Shown here piece after piece: positions 49,014 to 57,722 of a DNA stretch of 64,000 nucleotides (positions are counted from its first letter, which is position 1; each line of letters opens with the position of its first letter). The notes beneath the pieces are model-generated. The model worked only from the letters and a program-made list of their open reading frames with translations. It searched no databases and was not told the DNA's origin. The translations under genes and the position numbers were made by a program. The stretch lies in contig JADJGB010000010.1 of the NCBI GenBank assembly GCA_016708305.1, positions 434,001 to 498,000 on the forward strand, read 5' to 3'. This stretch comes from Sphingobacteriales bacterium (lineage in GTDB: Bacteria > Bacteroidota > Bacteroidia > Chitinophagales > Chitinophagaceae).

Positions 49014-49131
49014 TTTAAAGGCGTAAACAGTAACTCTACGGCAGACGGCATGTACACCTTTAGATTCCCTGTTACAGGTAAATATTATGTTGATCCATCA
49101 GGAGCCGAACCTAATCTGAATAAAAACCTCC
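49014..49131 (+). pseudogene. Foreign gene fragment, right piece
   Basis: Begins with the second TTTAAAGG copy and continues the left piece in the same frame: VNSNSTADGMYTFRFPVTG, then KYYVDPSGAEPNLNKNL. It ends abruptly at the complete IS1634 at 49132. Product not recognised. Confidence 0.55.
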
Positions 49132-50734
49132 CCTGACTTGTCCGGGTCTATTTTTGCAAGAGTATAAATCATTGTAATTGTGGTAGTTAATTATTTATTT
49201 TTGGTAATTTGCTGACCTAATGGGGTAAAATGTACAAAATCCGGCAAATAAAATACTCCTTTCACTCGGTGCTCCATCCGGTGTATAAGATTGAGAACAG
49301 GAAAAGAGTGATTGTAAGGCACATCGGATCAGCCTGGAACGAACAGGAGCGATTAGACTTACTGTCGCTTGCCAGCGATTTTATTGAGAAATCCACCAAA
49401 CAGCTTTATTTGTTTGACAATAAACAATCAAACAACATACTTTACCTCAATCAAACCGAATTCATCGGAGTTTATTATACTTTTTTGTATGAATTTATAT
49501 CAAAGCTCATAATAGCTGTAGGATTCGATAAAATAAAGAACAGGCTACTGCTGGATCTGGTCATACTGCGCATGGTAGAACCGTCATCCAAACTTCGATC
49601 CATATCGTTATTAGATGAATATTTTGGGATAAAGCACCGAAGGCAAAGCTATTACCAGTCTGCACCTCAATGGCTATCCTTAAAAGCCAAAACCGAAGCT
49701 ATTGCCCTTGCATTTGCCCACAAGTATTATAGTTTCAACTTTGATTTATTATTTTACGATGTTACCACTTTATACTTTGAGAGTTTTGAGGAAGACAAAC
49801 TGCGCAAAAACGGGTTTTCCAAAGATAATAAATTTCAGCAGCCTCAAATTTTAGTAGCATTGATGGTTAGTAAAGAAGGCTTTCCGATAGCTTACGAAGT
49901 ATTTGCAGGTAATACTTTCGAAGGGCATACCATTGTCCCGGTAGTGAAAGATTTTATCAGCAAAAACAAGGTAAAAGAATTAACGGTAGTTGCAGATGCT
50001 GCAATGATCAGCACTGAAAACACCCGGGCTTTAAAGGAAAACGGGATAAACTACATTGTAGGAGCAAGATTAGGCAATTTACCTAATGAGTTAATTACAG
50101 CAATTGACAGTAACCTCCCTCGTGAAGATGGAAAAAGTATCAGATTGCAAACGGATAATGGCTATCTGATCTGTAGTTATTCAACAGTGCGGTACAGGAA
50201 AGATAAGTACGAAATGGAGAGGCAAATTGAAAGAGCAAAATACATCATTACTCACCCTTCCCAAAACAAAAAGCTGAAGTTTACCAAATCCAACAAGGAA
50301 AATATTGAGCTTAATCAAAAGCTTATAGACAAAACCCAAAAGATACTTGGCATCAAAGGCTATTATACTAATCTGGAAGAAAGCATGGTTGATAATAAAA
50401 CGATTATAGAACACTACCACGAACTCTACAAAATAGAACAAGCCTTTCGAATATCGAAAAGTGATTTACAAACAAGACCAATATTCCATTATAAAGAAGA
50501 GCCTATAAAACTACATCTGCTTATTTGCTTTATGGCTCTTGTTGTATCGAAGCATATAGAACTTCAAACCAGACATTCCATTAGAAAATTTATCCACGAA
50601 TGCAAAAAAATAACAGATGCCCGCTTGAAAAATCAAATAACCGACAAAGAAATCAGGATAAGAGCAAACTTAACCCCGACTGCCATCGAATTTTTAAAAA
50701 ATTTGAACTGCTGACCTAATTTGGACAAGTCAGG
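49132..50734 (+). mobile_element. Complete IS1634-family element
   Basis: 1603 bp with 12-bp perfect terminal repeats (CCTGACTTGTCC). The single transposase gene fills 49230-50714. Its right end coincides with the start of the 452-bp duplicated S8 gene segment. Its left flank is the foreign gene fragment, so no simple target duplication surrounds this copy alone. Confidence 0.9.
49230..50714 (+). CDS. IS1634-family (IS4 superfamily) transposase
   Basis: 494 residues, intact, a normal length for IS1634/IS1549 relatives. DDE residues: Asp in LLFYDVTTLYFESFEEDKLR, Asp in LTVVADAAMISTENTRAL, and Glu in the typical YKIEQAFRISKSDLQTRP block (the Y-R-E-K-like signature of the IS4 group). It is the only undamaged transposase in the nest, and so the likely source of activity for the ends at 44269 and 50734. 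The start is the ATG of MYKIRQIKYSFHSVLHPVYK. Confidence 0.92.
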   Translation: MYKIRQIKYSFHSVLHPVYKIENRKRVIVRHIGSAWNEQERLDLLSLASDFIEKSTKQLYLFDNKQSNNILYLNQTEFIGVYYTFLYEFISKLIIAVGFDKIKNRLLLDLVILRMVEPSSKLRSISLLDEYFGIKHRRQSYYQSAPQWLSLKAKTEAIALAFAHKYYSFNFDLLFYDVTTLYFESFEEDKLRKNGFSKDNKFQQPQILVALMVSKEGFPIAYEVFAGNTFEGHTIVPVVKDFISKNKVKELTVVADAAMISTENTRALKENGINYIVGARLGNLPNELITAIDSNLPREDGKSIRLQTDNGYLICSYSTVRYRKDKYEMERQIERAKYIITHPSQNKKLKFTKSNKENIELNQKLIDKTQKILGIKGYYTNLEESMVDNKTIIEHYHELYKIEQAFRISKSDLQTRPIFHYKEEPIKLHLLICFMALVVSKHIELQTRHSIRKFIHECKKITDARLKNQITDKEIRIRANLTPTAIEFLKNLNC

Positions 50735-51186
50735 AGTTTCCGGTGGAAGAAGACTATTTAGTAGCAGCCTTGGAATATGCCGATAGCGTGGGCGCTAATG
50801 CAGCAAATATTTCTTTAGGTTATATCGGTTTCGACAAATCATTTCCGGCCTACAAATTTGAAGACATGAATGGCAATACAGCTTTTGCCTCTCGTGGCGC
50901 TAATATGGCTGCCGCAAAGGGTTTGCTGGTAGTGGTTGCTGCCGGTAATGACCGAAGCTGGGTAGGCACTCCGGCAGATGCGCCCGGTGTGCTAACCGTA
51001 GGCGGTATTGATAAAAACGGCAACATTAGTTCTTTCAGCTCTTACGGAATAACCATCGACCAACGTGTAAAGCCTGATGTATTGGCTTTGGCTACCGGCG
51101 ATGCATTAGTAAGCCTTAACGGAGCCTTCGGATCTGGTAATGGAACTTCTTTTGCCAGTCCTGTTTTGTGTGGTCTTGCTACTTGT
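50735..51186. repeat. Right copy of the ~452-bp direct repeat (target duplication)
   Basis: 452 bp. Identical to 43818-44268 except at about 50983 (GCGCCCGG here), where this copy keeps the S8 reading frame (PADAPGVLTVGG). It starts directly after the right end of the nest and continues into the unique 3' end of the gene at 51187. Confidence 0.9.
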
Positions 51187-51343
51187 CTGGCAGGCTTACC
51201 CCAAACTGAGTAATAAAGACATCATCAATGTAATCCGGCAATCGGGTAATCGTTACATTGCTCCCCTTATACCATTTGGCTATGGTATAGCCGATATGCA
51301 GAAAGCGATGCAGTTGGCCATGGTATTGTCAGAAAGTAAATAG
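50735..51343 (+). pseudogene. S8 peptidase, duplicated segment plus unique 3' end
   Basis: Holds the second copy of the segment with the catalytic Ser (GNGTSFASP), then the unique end AYPKLSNKDIINVIRQSGNR and YGIADMQKAMQLAMVLSESK, after one shift near 51190. It has no start or signal of its own, so it is not a working gene unless read from within the IS. Joined to 42782-44268 with one repeat copy, it gives a complete protein of about 545 residues. Confidence 0.85.
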
Positions 51344-51387
51344 ACAATAGGATAGATGATAATCTTAGAAAAATTAAATTCCGGAAT

Positions 51388-51821
51388 TTATTTAAGTGGA
51401 ACCACCATTACCGGCACTGCCGAGTGTTTGATGACATATTCTGAAACACTTCCAAGAATAAGGTACGACAAACCGGTGCGGCCATGAGTGCCCATCACTA
51501 TAAGATCGGCTTCCCAATCTTTGGCAATCATAACTATTTCCTTTTTTGGAAATCCTTCTGATGTAAAACGAGTAATTTCTCCGGCAACGGATAGCCTTTC
51601 ACCAACTTATCAATCACCCTATTTGCTTTTGCCAATGATATGTTTTGAGTGCTTTCAGATATTCTTCCCGTTTCGGGAATAACAGGTTCTTTCATAATAT
51701 CAATAATGTAAGCAACGCCCACCGATGCGTTGAGCGCTTGTGCGAGTTCAAAGCCTTTTTTGGCAGCATTCAAAGAATGGGGACTATTGTCAATGGCGAT
51801 GAGAATTCGTTGAAATTGCAT
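51388..51821 (-). CDS. Universal stress protein (UspA family), frameshifted
   Basis: About 144 residues. N-terminus MQFQRILIAIDNSPHSLNAA and a C-terminal nucleotide-binding motif VMGTHGRTGLSYLILGSVSE (the G-2x-G-9x-G-S pattern of ATP-binding Usp), ending VPVMVVPLK. A shift near 51580 separates the halves (KLL to RFTSEGFPKKEIVMIAKD). A single Usp domain; role in stress survival by family knowledge only. Confidence 0.85.
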
Positions 51822-52189
51822 TACTTATAAATTAAAAGTGATTCAAAATATAATATTTCCATAGCTCCTAACAAAGTTAACAAACTATAAATGCACTAAA
51901 AAATTATTTGGTAAAAGTATTATCAGATTTTAGATGATTTTTATCAGGTTTTTTTGAAAAAATACTTATCATACCTTGTTTTTTATGATTATTTTTTATC
52001 AGTCAATCATTTTTATTGAATATCTTCTATCATTTAAACGTTTTTCAATCTGAAAATTCACTTATGAAGTTTATTTTATCCTTAACATTTCTACTATCAC
52101 TCACATAAACAATAATAATCGTATAGATTTTGCCCATAAGAGCGTATTTTTGTACCTCAGAAAAGTGAGTATCAGGATAAACTACAACT
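51822..52189 (+). other. Intergenic gap upstream of serC
   Basis: 368 bp, very AT-rich, no gene. TATTTTTG at 52145-52152 fits the -7 box and would give a leader of about 35 bases before serC. No clear -33 or operator is seen. Confidence 0.45.
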
Positions 52190-53272
52190 ATGGAAAGAGT
52201 TTACAATTTTTCGGCAGGCCCTTCTGCACTTCCCGAACCGGTGATGAAAAAGGCTCAAAGCGAGATGACCAATTATGATGGTACCGGTATGTCGGTGATG
52301 GAAATGAGCCACAGGTCAAAAGAATTCATCGCTATCAAAGAAACAGCAGAAAATTCATTGAGAGAATTGTTGGGAGTGCCCGATAATTATAAAATATTGT
52401 TTATTCAGGGAGGGGCCACTCTCCAGTTTGGAATGGTACCGCTCAACCTGCTGAACAAAACCAATCAGGCAGACTATACCCTTACCGGATTATGGGCAAA
52501 AAAGGCGATTAAGGAAGCTTCGCGATACGGAAAAATTAGTGTAGTGGCTTCATCCGAAGATAAAAATTTCAGTTATCTACCTCTGTTGGATAAAACAAAA
52601 TTCAATCCGAAAGCCGACTATTTTCATATAACCACTAATAATACCATCTATGGCACTCAATTCCGTAATCTGCCAGATACAGGAAAAGTACCTTTGGTAG
52701 CCGATATGTCATCCGATATTCTGTCGAAAAAGATAGATTTATCAAGGTTTGGGTTGATATTTGCAGGTGCACAAAAAAATATTGGCCCGGCCGGTGTGGC
52801 TGTTGTGATAATCAGAGAAGACCTGGCAGGTAATGCTATGGATTTTACGCCTTCAATGCTCAATTATAAGAATTATATCGAACACTTTTCAATGTTTAAC
52901 ACACCACCCACCTACTCTATTTATATGTGCAAACTGGTTCTTGATTGGCTGAAAGATGAGGGCGGAGTGGAAGCTATTGAACAAAAGAATATTGAAAAAG
53001 CGAAACTTTTGTACGATTTTTTAGATGAATCTGCCTTGTTTGAGGGTACGGCGGCTACAGCCGACCGCTCACTGATGAATGTTCCGTTTGTAACCACCAG
53101 CGCCGAAACAGACGATTTGTTTATTAGGGCTGCTACTTCAGCCGGACTATATAATCTGAAAGGCCATAGAACTTTGGGAGGTATGCGTGCAAGCATTTAT
53201 AATGCCACGCCTGTTGAAGGAGTACAAAAACTGATAGATTTCATGAAACATTTTGAATCAGTAAACAAATAA
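52190..53272 (+). CDS. serC: Phosphoserine aminotransferase
   Basis: 360 residues, intact. PLP enzyme making phosphoserine from 3-phosphohydroxypyruvate and glutamate. N-terminus VYNFSAGPSALPEPVMKKAQ, EMSHRSKEFIAI, FIQGGATLQFGMVPLNLL, the PLP Lys in FAGAQKNIGPAGVAVVI, and the C-terminal LYNLKGHRTLGGMRASIYNA are all typical. It is 8 bp before serA, so the two form a serine biosynthesis operon. Confidence 0.96.
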   Translation: MERVYNFSAGPSALPEPVMKKAQSEMTNYDGTGMSVMEMSHRSKEFIAIKETAENSLRELLGVPDNYKILFIQGGATLQFGMVPLNLLNKTNQADYTLTGLWAKKAIKEASRYGKISVVASSEDKNFSYLPLLDKTKFNPKADYFHITTNNTIYGTQFRNLPDTGKVPLVADMSSDILSKKIDLSRFGLIFAGAQKNIGPAGVAVVIIREDLAGNAMDFTPSMLNYKNYIEHFSMFNTPPTYSIYMCKLVLDWLKDEGGVEAIEQKNIEKAKLLYDFLDESALFEGTAATADRSLMNVPFVTTSAETDDLFIRAATSAGLYNLKGHRTLGGMRASIYNATPVEGVQKLIDFMKHFESVNK

Positions 53273-53280
53273 ATATTCTT

Positions 53281-54444
53281 ATGAGAAATTTTACAATTAA
53301 GACACTAAACAAAATCTCAAAAACCGGATTGGAAAAATTTGGCAATCAATATTCTATTGACGACAGCGCTGCTGTTCCTGACGGCATATTGCTGAGAAGC
53401 GCCTCAATGCACGAAATGGATTTCCCCGAGGGCCTGCTTTGCATCGCACGCGCCGGAGCCGGAGTAAATAATATTCCTGTGGACAAATGTGCCGAACAGG
53501 GAATTGTAGTGTTCAACACTCCCGGTGCTAATGCCAATGCAGTGAAGGAATTAGCCATCGCAAGCCTTCTTTTATCATCCAGAAAAATTGTGGACGGCAT
53601 CAACTGGGCAAAATCACTGACCGGTGATGATGTAGCCAAACAGGTGGAGAAAGGTAAAGCCCAGTTTGTAGGCCCCGAAGTAGAGGGTAAAGTTTTGGGC
53701 GTATTGGGTCTGGGAGCGATAGGTGTGATGGTGGCCAATGCCGCCGCCAATTTAGGAATGGAAGTTTATGGTTATGACCCATATATTTCGATTGATGCTG
53801 CGTGGGGACTGAATCGTGCCGTAAAAAAAGCAACAGATTTGAAAACCGTATTTGAAAATTGCGATTATATTTCATTGCATATTCCACTTACCAATGAAAC
53901 CAGAGGCATTATCAAGGAAGCATCCTTAGCTCAAATGAAAAAGGGCATCAGAATCATCAATCTCTCTCGCGGTGAATTAGTAAATGATAACGACATCAAA
54001 GCTGCTCTCGAAAGTGGTCAGGCAGGTTGCTATGTTACCGATTTCCCTAATGAAAAATTAGTAACTATACCGGGCTTAATTACAATTCCGCACCTTGGAG
54101 CTTCTACACCCGAATCGGAAGACAATTGTGCGGCAATGGCAGCAAGACAAACTATTGATTTTCTGGAAAACGGGAATATCAAAAATTCCGTAAATTATCC
54201 GGCCTGCGATATGGGCGTATGTTCTGCCATTACCAGAATAACAGTAGCGCATAAAAACATACCCAATATGCTGGGGCAGATTTCAACTGTTTTGGCAGAC
54301 CAGGGAATCAATATCGCCAACATGATCAATAAAAGCCGTGGCGAGTATGCTTATACCATGATAGATGTGGAAACAGAAATCAATAATGGTAAAATTGATA
54401 AAATCAGAGCTATTGAGGGCGTGCTGAAGGTGAGAACATTATAG
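53281..54444 (+). CDS. serA: D-3-phosphoglycerate dehydrogenase
   Basis: 387 residues, intact. First step of serine synthesis: 3-phosphoglycerate to 3-phosphohydroxypyruvate with NAD. NAD motif LGVLGLGAIGVMVANAAANL near residue 140, then RIINLSRGELVNDNDIKAAL, catalytic His in ITIPHLGASTPESEDNCAA, and a short ACT-like C-terminal domain (PNMLGQISTVLADQGINIAN) that often senses serine. In operon with serC. Confidence 0.95.
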   Translation: MRNFTIKTLNKISKTGLEKFGNQYSIDDSAAVPDGILLRSASMHEMDFPEGLLCIARAGAGVNNIPVDKCAEQGIVVFNTPGANANAVKELAIASLLLSSRKIVDGINWAKSLTGDDVAKQVEKGKAQFVGPEVEGKVLGVLGLGAIGVMVANAAANLGMEVYGYDPYISIDAAWGLNRAVKKATDLKTVFENCDYISLHIPLTNETRGIIKEASLAQMKKGIRIINLSRGELVNDNDIKAALESGQAGCYVTDFPNEKLVTIPGLITIPHLGASTPESEDNCAAMAARQTIDFLENGNIKNSVNYPACDMGVCSAITRITVAHKNIPNMLGQISTVLADQGINIANMINKSRGEYAYTMIDVETEINNGKIDKIRAIEGVLKVRTL

Positions 54445-54504
54445 AAGTTGAGATTAAGGTTGAGGCGGAGGCGGAGGTTGGGGTAGAATTGATTGGGTTT
54501 CAAC

Positions 54505-54541
54505 GTTTTGGATAGTAAAAGTGACGTTTACTATCCAAAAC
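54505..54541. terminator. Perfect 15-bp hairpin between serA and the Crp-family gene
   Basis: Left arm GTTTTGGATAGTAAA (54505-54519), 7-base loop, and right arm TTTACTATCCAAAAC (54527-54541). Both flanking genes end here, so it may terminate both, although it lacks a long T run. Confidence 0.6.
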
Positions 54542-54589
54542 AAGACCGGTAAATTACAAAGATTTATTTGTATACAATCGCACGAGCGG

Positions 54590-55240
54590 CTACTTTATCT
54601 TTTCTATATACTTTCTGTTTAAAGCAATATCGCCTTTTTGTTCTAATTTTTTGAGCAATCTGGAAATCACTTCGCGTGAAGTATTCAGATCATTGGCTAT
54701 TTCCTGATGGGTAAGTTCCAGCCTGTTTGATTGCAGGCTTTTGAACTGGTTTTTCAGATAGGCTTCCAATCTTTCGTCCATCGCCTTAAATACCACATTA
54801 TCAAACACTTCTAACATTTCTTCAAACCGTGATCGATAGGTCTCAATAGCAAAATTATACCAGTCGGGATGATACTTCATCAGCTCATCTGTGTATTGAA
54901 TGGGTATCATGATGGCAGTGCTGTCTTCAATGGCTTTTGCAGTAATTTCACTGGTTTTTTGCCGCGAAGCACAAAGCATTGAGAGTGCACAGGCGTTTCC
55001 AGATTCAAGATAATACATAAAAGCTTCATCTCCATATTCACTTTCACGATAGAGTTTAATCCTGCCCTCCACAATCAAAGCGGTATGCTTGAGGTACTGA
55101 CCTGCCTGAATTAGCGTTTCTCCCTTTGAAATATATCTTATGGAACTAACAGAAGCTATCAGGTTCTTCAATTCATCATTGAAATAAGGGAATTGTTTGT
55201 TCAGGTAACTAAGAACAATTTCATCAATCACTTGTTGCAT
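54590..55240 (-). CDS. Crp/Fnr family transcription regulator
   Basis: 216 residues, intact. N-terminal cyclic-nucleotide-binding-like barrel (ISKGETLIQAGQYLKHTALI, EGRIKLYRESEYGDEAFMYY), a long dimer helix, and a C-terminal winged helix (ELTHQEIANDLNTSREVISR, LLKKLEQKGDIAL). It has no Cys cluster of the Fnr iron-sulphur kind. Ligand and targets are unknown. It precedes neither der nor serA as a clear operon partner: 34 bp separate its start from the end of der. Confidence 0.88.
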   Translation of the reverse strand: MQQVIDEIVLSYLNKQFPYFNDELKNLIASVSSIRYISKGETLIQAGQYLKHTALIVEGRIKLYRESEYGDEAFMYYLESGNACALSMLCASRQKTSEITAKAIEDSTAIMIPIQYTDELMKYHPDWYNFAIETYRSRFEEMLEVFDNVVFKAMDERLEAYLKNQFKSLQSNRLELTHQEIANDLNTSREVISRLLKKLEQKGDIALNRKYIEKIK

Positions 55241-55274
55241 TATTTTTGTAGATGTTTGTCGGCAAGATACGCAA

Positions 55275-56591
55275 TTATTTTTTTCTAAAGAAGAGCCTCA
55301 CTGGAACCCCTTTGAAATCGAAATGCTTCCGCAATTGATTTTCAAGATAGTTTTTGTAAGGAGTCTTTACGTCATCAGGGAAATTGCAGAAAAATGCAAA
55401 GGACGGCACTACTGTTGGCAACTGGGTTACAAATTTTATTTTAATAGCATGACCGCGCACCACAGGCGCATGGTGCATCTGAATTGCTTTTTGCATTACC
55501 TCGTTCAATTTACTGGTAGCTACTTTGCGGCTTCTGTTTGCATATACTTCCAATGCAGTTTCAATCGCCTTGTGAATTCTGGTTTTTTCCAATGCCGATA
55601 TAAACAGGATGGGAACATCATCAAAGGGCGCTATCCGCTTTTTCAGCTCATTCTCATAATCGCGGGCAGTATTGGTTGTTTTGTCTTTTACCAGATCCCA
55701 TTTGTTTACCAACAATAAAATCCCTTTTCCTTTTCGGGCTGCCAGGCTAAATATGCTAAGGTCTTGCGCCGCTATGCCTTTTTCGGCGTCCAATAATAAC
55801 AAGCAAACATCGGCTTCGTCAACCGCTTTAATAGCACGAATGACACTGTAAAATTCCAAATCCTCATGCACACGCGACTTGCGTCGGATACCTGCCGTGT
55901 CAATGAGCATAAATTCTTTCTGAAATAAGTTATAATGCGTATGAATGGTATCACGGGTAGTACCTGCAATATCGCTCACGATCGTTCTTTCCTTGCCTAC
56001 AAGCGCATTGAGCAGGGAGGATTTGCCCACATTGGGCTGACCAATAATAGCAAATTTGGGCAAAGCATTAGCATCCTCAATCTCCTGTGTGTCTTCTTCG
56101 GTAATACGCTCCGTTACAGCATCCAACAATTCGCCCGTACCGCTGCCACTTGCCGAAGCAATAAAAAATAAATTTTCGAAACCCAGACTGTAAAACTCAG
56201 ACGCCTCCAACATTCTTTCGTTATTATCCACTTTATTCACTACTAAAAAAACGGGCTTAGTGCTTCTGCGCAATACATTAGCCATTGATTCATCCAAGTC
56301 TGTAAGGCCGGTAGTGGCATCTACCAGAAACAAAATAGCATCTGCCTCATCCACTGCAATCAAGACCTGTTTGGCTATTTCTTTTTCAAATACGTCTTCG
56401 CTCCCATGTACAAAACCTCCGGTATCTATTACATTGAAAGACTTACCATTCCAGTCACTCACCCCGTACTGCCTGTCGCGGGTAACGCCGCTCACATCAT
56501 CCACAATTGCTTTGCGCTGTTCCAGCAACCGGTTGAAGAGTGTGCTCTTGCCTACATTTGGCCTTCCTGTTATTGCTACTGTAAATCCCAT
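55275..56591 (-). CDS. der: Ribosome biogenesis GTPase Der
   Basis: 438 residues, intact. Two GTPase domains in tandem, the hallmark of Der/EngA: G1 in VAITGRPNVGKSTLFNRLLE and in AIIGQPNVGKSSLLNALVG, G4 in LVVNKVDNNE and LLVNKWDLVK. A C-terminal KH-like domain follows (VRGHAIKIKFVTQLPTVVPS). It assists 50S subunit assembly. It lies downstream of era on the same strand, with 98 bp between. Confidence 0.96.
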   Translation of the reverse strand: MGFTVAITGRPNVGKSTLFNRLLEQRKAIVDDVSGVTRDRQYGVSDWNGKSFNVIDTGGFVHGSEDVFEKEIAKQVLIAVDEADAILFLVDATTGLTDLDESMANVLRRSTKPVFLVVNKVDNNERMLEASEFYSLGFENLFFIASASGSGTGELLDAVTERITEEDTQEIEDANALPKFAIIGQPNVGKSSLLNALVGKERTIVSDIAGTTRDTIHTHYNLFQKEFMLIDTAGIRRKSRVHEDLEFYSVIRAIKAVDEADVCLLLLDAEKGIAAQDLSIFSLAARKGKGILLLVNKWDLVKDKTTNTARDYENELKKRIAPFDDVPILFISALEKTRIHKAIETALEVYANRSRKVATSKLNEVMQKAIQMHHAPVVRGHAIKIKFVTQLPTVVPSFAFFCNFPDDVKTPYKNYLENQLRKHFDFKGVPVRLFFRKK

Positions 56592-56689
56592 ATTTTTAGT
56601 TCAATCAGCTTCCTTAAATGAAGAGCCTGATATTTTTTTTATTAAATGATTATTTATTTTTCTATTTCAACAATTCTTATCAAAAGGAT

Positions 56690-57565
56690 TTACGGAGCGC
56701 CATATCCATACTCTCTTAACTGCAATTCATTATCGCGCCATTTAGGTTTCACCTTGATGAACAATTCCAAAAAAACCTTCTGTCCGATAAAGGCTTCAAT
56801 ATCCTTTCTGGCTTCCATACCTATTTTTTTTACCATGTTCCCCTTCTCTCCTATCAAAATCATTTTTTGGGTTTCGCGCTGCACGACAATGTCTGCCACT
56901 ATTTTAACTAATGTTTGCTTTTCTTTATACTCCCGTATCAAAACGGCAGTATGGTACGGAATTTCATCGCTTGCAAGTTCAAATATCTTTTCACGTATCA
57001 TTTCCCCCACAAAAAATTTTACAGGCAGGTCGCTTATGTCATCTCCCTCAAAAAACGGTGTGCCTTCGGGCAACAATTCCAGAAGGGAACCAATAAAATC
57101 GTTTAACAGAACGCCCTTCAAGGCAGAAATAGGTACCACTCCTTTGCAATAAGGTCTTTTTTCAAAAAAAGCGACTGCCTCTTTTATTTTTTCTCTCTTG
57201 GCTTTATCAATTTTATTGATGATTACCAAAGCCGGAACTTTTAGTTTTAAAGCTGTAAATATTTTATCATTTTCTTCCCAGTCGTCATTTACATCCAATA
57301 AAAGGAGCGCCACATCCGCATCTTCCAAAGCGTTTTTTACACTCTGCATCATTTTTTCGTGCAGTTTGTATTTTGGCTCAATGATTCCGGGCGTATCCGA
57401 AAAAATAATCTGATAGTCTTTTTCGGTCAGTATGGCTTTGATGCGGTGCCGGGTTGTTTGCACCTTTGGCGATACAATAGCCAACTTCTCCCCCATGAGC
57501 GCATTGAGTAACGTGCTTTTCCCTGCATTTGGGCGGCCAAAAATATTTACAAAGCCAGATTTCAT
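56690..57565 (-). CDS. era: GTPase Era
   Basis: 291 residues, intact. G1 GRPNAGKSTLLNALMGEKLA, G3 in IIFSDTPGIIEPKYKLHE, G4 VIINKIDKAK, and a C-terminal KH domain (MILIGEKGNMVKKIGMEARK, LELFIKVKPKWRDNE). Era binds the 3' end of 16S rRNA in 30S assembly. Pairs with der in one gene cluster. Confidence 0.96.
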   Translation of the reverse strand: MKSGFVNIFGRPNAGKSTLLNALMGEKLAIVSPKVQTTRHRIKAILTEKDYQIIFSDTPGIIEPKYKLHEKMMQSVKNALEDADVALLLLDVNDDWEENDKIFTALKLKVPALVIINKIDKAKREKIKEAVAFFEKRPYCKGVVPISALKGVLLNDFIGSLLELLPEGTPFFEGDDISDLPVKFFVGEMIREKIFELASDEIPYHTAVLIREYKEKQTLVKIVADIVVQRETQKMILIGEKGNMVKKIGMEARKDIEAFIGQKVFLELFIKVKPKWRDNELQLREYGYGAP

Positions 57566-57722
57566 TTCAAATAATATAAAAACTAACGCCTGAAAGCGCC
57601 AAAATTAGTCATCCAAAGCCAAATGGCGATATTTTTTGCAATTTACTCCCCTATTCCCCTTTGATTACTGCTTATTCTGATAAGGAATTTTAACGGAGGG
57701 TTGCCCATTAACTATTAATGAT

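Larger units (their letters stand above)
44269..50734. mobile_element. Composite mobile nest bounded by IS1634-family ends
   Basis: 6466 bp with terminal inverted repeats CCTGACTTGTCC at 44269 and the complement at 50734. Order: truncated IS1634-like copy, inverted IS66 end, foreign gene fragment, IS66 with IS630 inside, rest of the gene fragment, complete IS1634-like copy. The flanking 452-bp direct repeat shows that these two outer ends were used together in the last insertion. The two IS1634 copies are both in the plus direction and differ by roughly one residue in eight. Confidence 0.82.

Noticed and set aside
44269..50734. Prophage, integron or defence island
   Set aside because: Every piece is explained by IS1634, IS66, IS630 and one gene fragment; there is no integrase, phage structural gene or repeat array.
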